A DNA stretch of 20,179 nucleotides, taken from contig JAGWHN010000015.1 in NCBI GenBank assembly GCA_028866785.1, forward strand, positions 1-20,179, in the 5' to 3' direction. Position numbers and translations under genes: made by a program. Within the stretch, counting starts at the first letter, position 1; each line of letters opens with the position of its first letter. Under the pieces are notes generated by a model. The model saw only the letters and a program-made list of their open reading frames with translations, searched no databases and was not told the DNA's origin. The DNA comes from Microcaldota archaeon. GTDB lineage: Archaea > Micrarchaeota > Micrarchaeia > Micrarchaeales > CABMGC01. Below are positions 19,272 through 20,179 of the stretch, in pieces.

Positions 19272-19850
19272 ATGGGCGCATACAAGTACATAAAGCAAAA
19301 CTTCGAGAAGAGCTACAAGGAGCGAAGCGAGGGCCTAAAGGGAAGAATCATACAGTGGAGGACGATGGAGGCTGTCTCAAAGATCCAGTCCCCAACTAAC
19401 ATCGCAAGGGCAAGGGAGCTTGGATACAAGGCGAAGCCTGGAGTTATTGTCGTTCGGGTCAAGATTGCAAAGGGACTCTCAAAGAGGCAAAAGCCGGTGA
19501 GAGGAAGAAAGCCATCGAAGTACGGAATGTTTTACGCTTACGCAAAGTCCCTTCAGGCAAGGGCAGAGGAGAGGGCAGCAAGGAAGTTCGACAACTGCGA
19601 AGTCCTAAACTCCTACTATGTGGGAGAGGACGGAGAGTACAAATTCTACGAGACGATCCTTGTCGACAGAAACAGCCCAATTGCGCAGAAGGATTCCCAG
19701 TTCAAGCAGCTTGTCTCTCAAAAGAACAGGGTATACAGGGGACTTTCAGCCTCGGGAAGAAGGCACAGGGGAATAATCAGGAAGACGTTCGGGACAAACC
19801 TCAACAGGCCAAGCGTGAGAGCTGCAAGAAGGCACATCTTCAGGCAGTAA
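19272..19850 (+). CDS. rpl15e: 50S ribosomal protein L15e
   Basis: Large-subunit ribosomal protein present in archaea and eukaryotes, absent from bacteria. The 192-residue protein is basic and begins MGAYKYIKQNFEKSY, the standard start. Family landmarks: IQWRTMEAVSKIQSPTNIAR, ARELGYKAKPGVIVVRVKI, the Lys/Arg-rich RQKPVRGRKPSKYG segment, and NRVYRGLSASGRRHRG near the C-terminus. The frame is open to 19179, but the extra 31 residues do not belong to the family, and a TATA-like TTAAATAAT near 19198-19206 lies within them. The acylphosphatase gene follows 4 nt after the stop, so the two form an operon. Confidence 0.96.
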   Translation: MGAYKYIKQNFEKSYKERSEGLKGRIIQWRTMEAVSKIQSPTNIARARELGYKAKPGVIVVRVKIAKGLSKRQKPVRGRKPSKYGMFYAYAKSLQARAEERAARKFDNCEVLNSYYVGEDGEYKFYETILVDRNSPIAQKDSQFKQLVSQKNRVYRGLSASGRRHRGIIRKTFGTNLNRPSVRAARRHIFRQ

Positions 19851-19854
19851 TTGC

Positions 19855-20160
19855 ATGCGCGCTATAATTCTCGTAACTGGAAAGGTGCAGGGAATCGGCT
19901 TTAGGAATTTCATACGCTATACTGGCAAGTACGGAAACCTCAAGGGGCTTGTTCGTAACTTGGTGAATGGGAAGGTCGAAATCTTCGCAGAAGGAGAAGA
20001 GAAGGATATCCATATGCTTGTTGCAAACATCAAGGCGACAAAGCATCCAGGGGCGCTAATCGAAAATGTAGAGCTTTTTCTCGAAGGCGAGCTAGGCTAC
20101 AAGGACGCGTGGAAGGATTATAAGGACAAATTCACAATCGATGATAAGTGGGGAGAGTAA
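19855..20160 (+). CDS. acyP: Acylphosphatase
   Basis: Small enzyme that hydrolyses acyl phosphates such as carbamoyl or acetyl phosphate. The active-site loop GKVQGIGFR (9-17) supplies arginine R17, and the second motif GLVRNLVNGKVEIFAEG (31-47) supplies asparagine N35. At 101 residues it is slightly longer than usual (about 90), and the C-terminal tail (KDAWKDYKDKFTIDDKWGE) departs from the typical ending. Its ATG is 4 nt after rpl15e, and its stop overlaps the next ATG by one base, indicating a tight operon. Confidence 0.92.
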   Translation: MRAIILVTGKVQGIGFRNFIRYTGKYGNLKGLVRNLVNGKVEIFAEGEEKDIHMLVANIKATKHPGALIENVELFLEGELGYKDAWKDYKDKFTIDDKWGE

Positions 20161-20179
20161 TGTATCGCGCATCGCTAAC
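20160..20179 (+). CDS. Start of the next gene (partial)
   Basis: An ATG at 20160-20162 overlaps the acylphosphatase stop by one base (TAATG) and opens MYRASL before the window ends. Overlapping starts of this kind are typical of tight archaeal operons. The product cannot be identified. Confidence 0.4.

Overview
The window looks like chromosomal DNA of a small-genome archaeon, most likely a DPANN lineage close to the Micrarchaeota (ARMAN group). The archaeal core markers are diphthine synthase (Dph5), the wyosine enzyme Taw1, a tRNA-splicing endonuclease, small primase subunit PriS, ribosomal protein L15e, Pth2 and an archaeal GxGD prepilin peptidase. The endonuclease has an internally duplicated three-unit layout, which was described from ARMAN archaea and gives the closest lineage hint. 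Many genes have a TATA box about 24-28 bp before the start codon, implying mostly leaderless mRNAs.

Layout. 1-66: tail of an upstream gene. 72-5704: translation and tRNA maturation genes (dph5, taw1, endA) mixed with a UPF0104-type membrane protein, an orphan protein, a PRC-barrel protein and dcd. 5773-7909: tRNA-Glu(UUC), followed 2 nt later by the ATG of a prolyl oligopeptidase. 7911-11199: a Cys/Met-metabolism PLP enzyme, an orphan, a six-helix membrane protein and the prepilin peptidase. 11200-11822: a promoter, a highly structured leader or small RNA, and a winged-helix regulator. 11834-14890: an integrated transposon. 14932-20179: housekeeping genes again (small membrane proteins, a minimal alkyltransferase, ilvE, pth2, an orphan, priS, rpl15e, acylphosphatase and the start of another gene).

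The most notable item is the transposon. It spans about 3.04 kb (11843-14881), has perfect 12-bp terminal inverted repeats (GGCTTTGTAGGA) and is bounded by a 9-bp target duplication (GCCTTCGGG). Just inside each end are two copies of an NCGACARA motif spaced exactly 20 bp. The transposase is DDE-type with the exact YREK spacing of the IS4 family, plus an N-terminal SWIM zinc finger. Divergent from it is a 57-aa AbrB-like repressor gene, and the shared 93-bp control region carries four copies of the palindrome TTAGGTRCCTAA placed on both promoters. Cargo comprises a possible PIN-like protein with a small upstream partner, and a membrane-anchored, Cys-containing secreted protein. Removing the element and one target copy leaves the regulator and a small membrane-protein gene 61 bp apart on the same strand.

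Other points of interest are the leader at 11320-11465, where one segment can pair with either of two downstream copies, one of them next to the regulator's start codon; a 9-bp-arm inverted repeat between TATA box and start codon of the prepilin peptidase; and the tRNA-peptidase junction. All functional calls come from reading motifs by eye; no database search or folding program was run.
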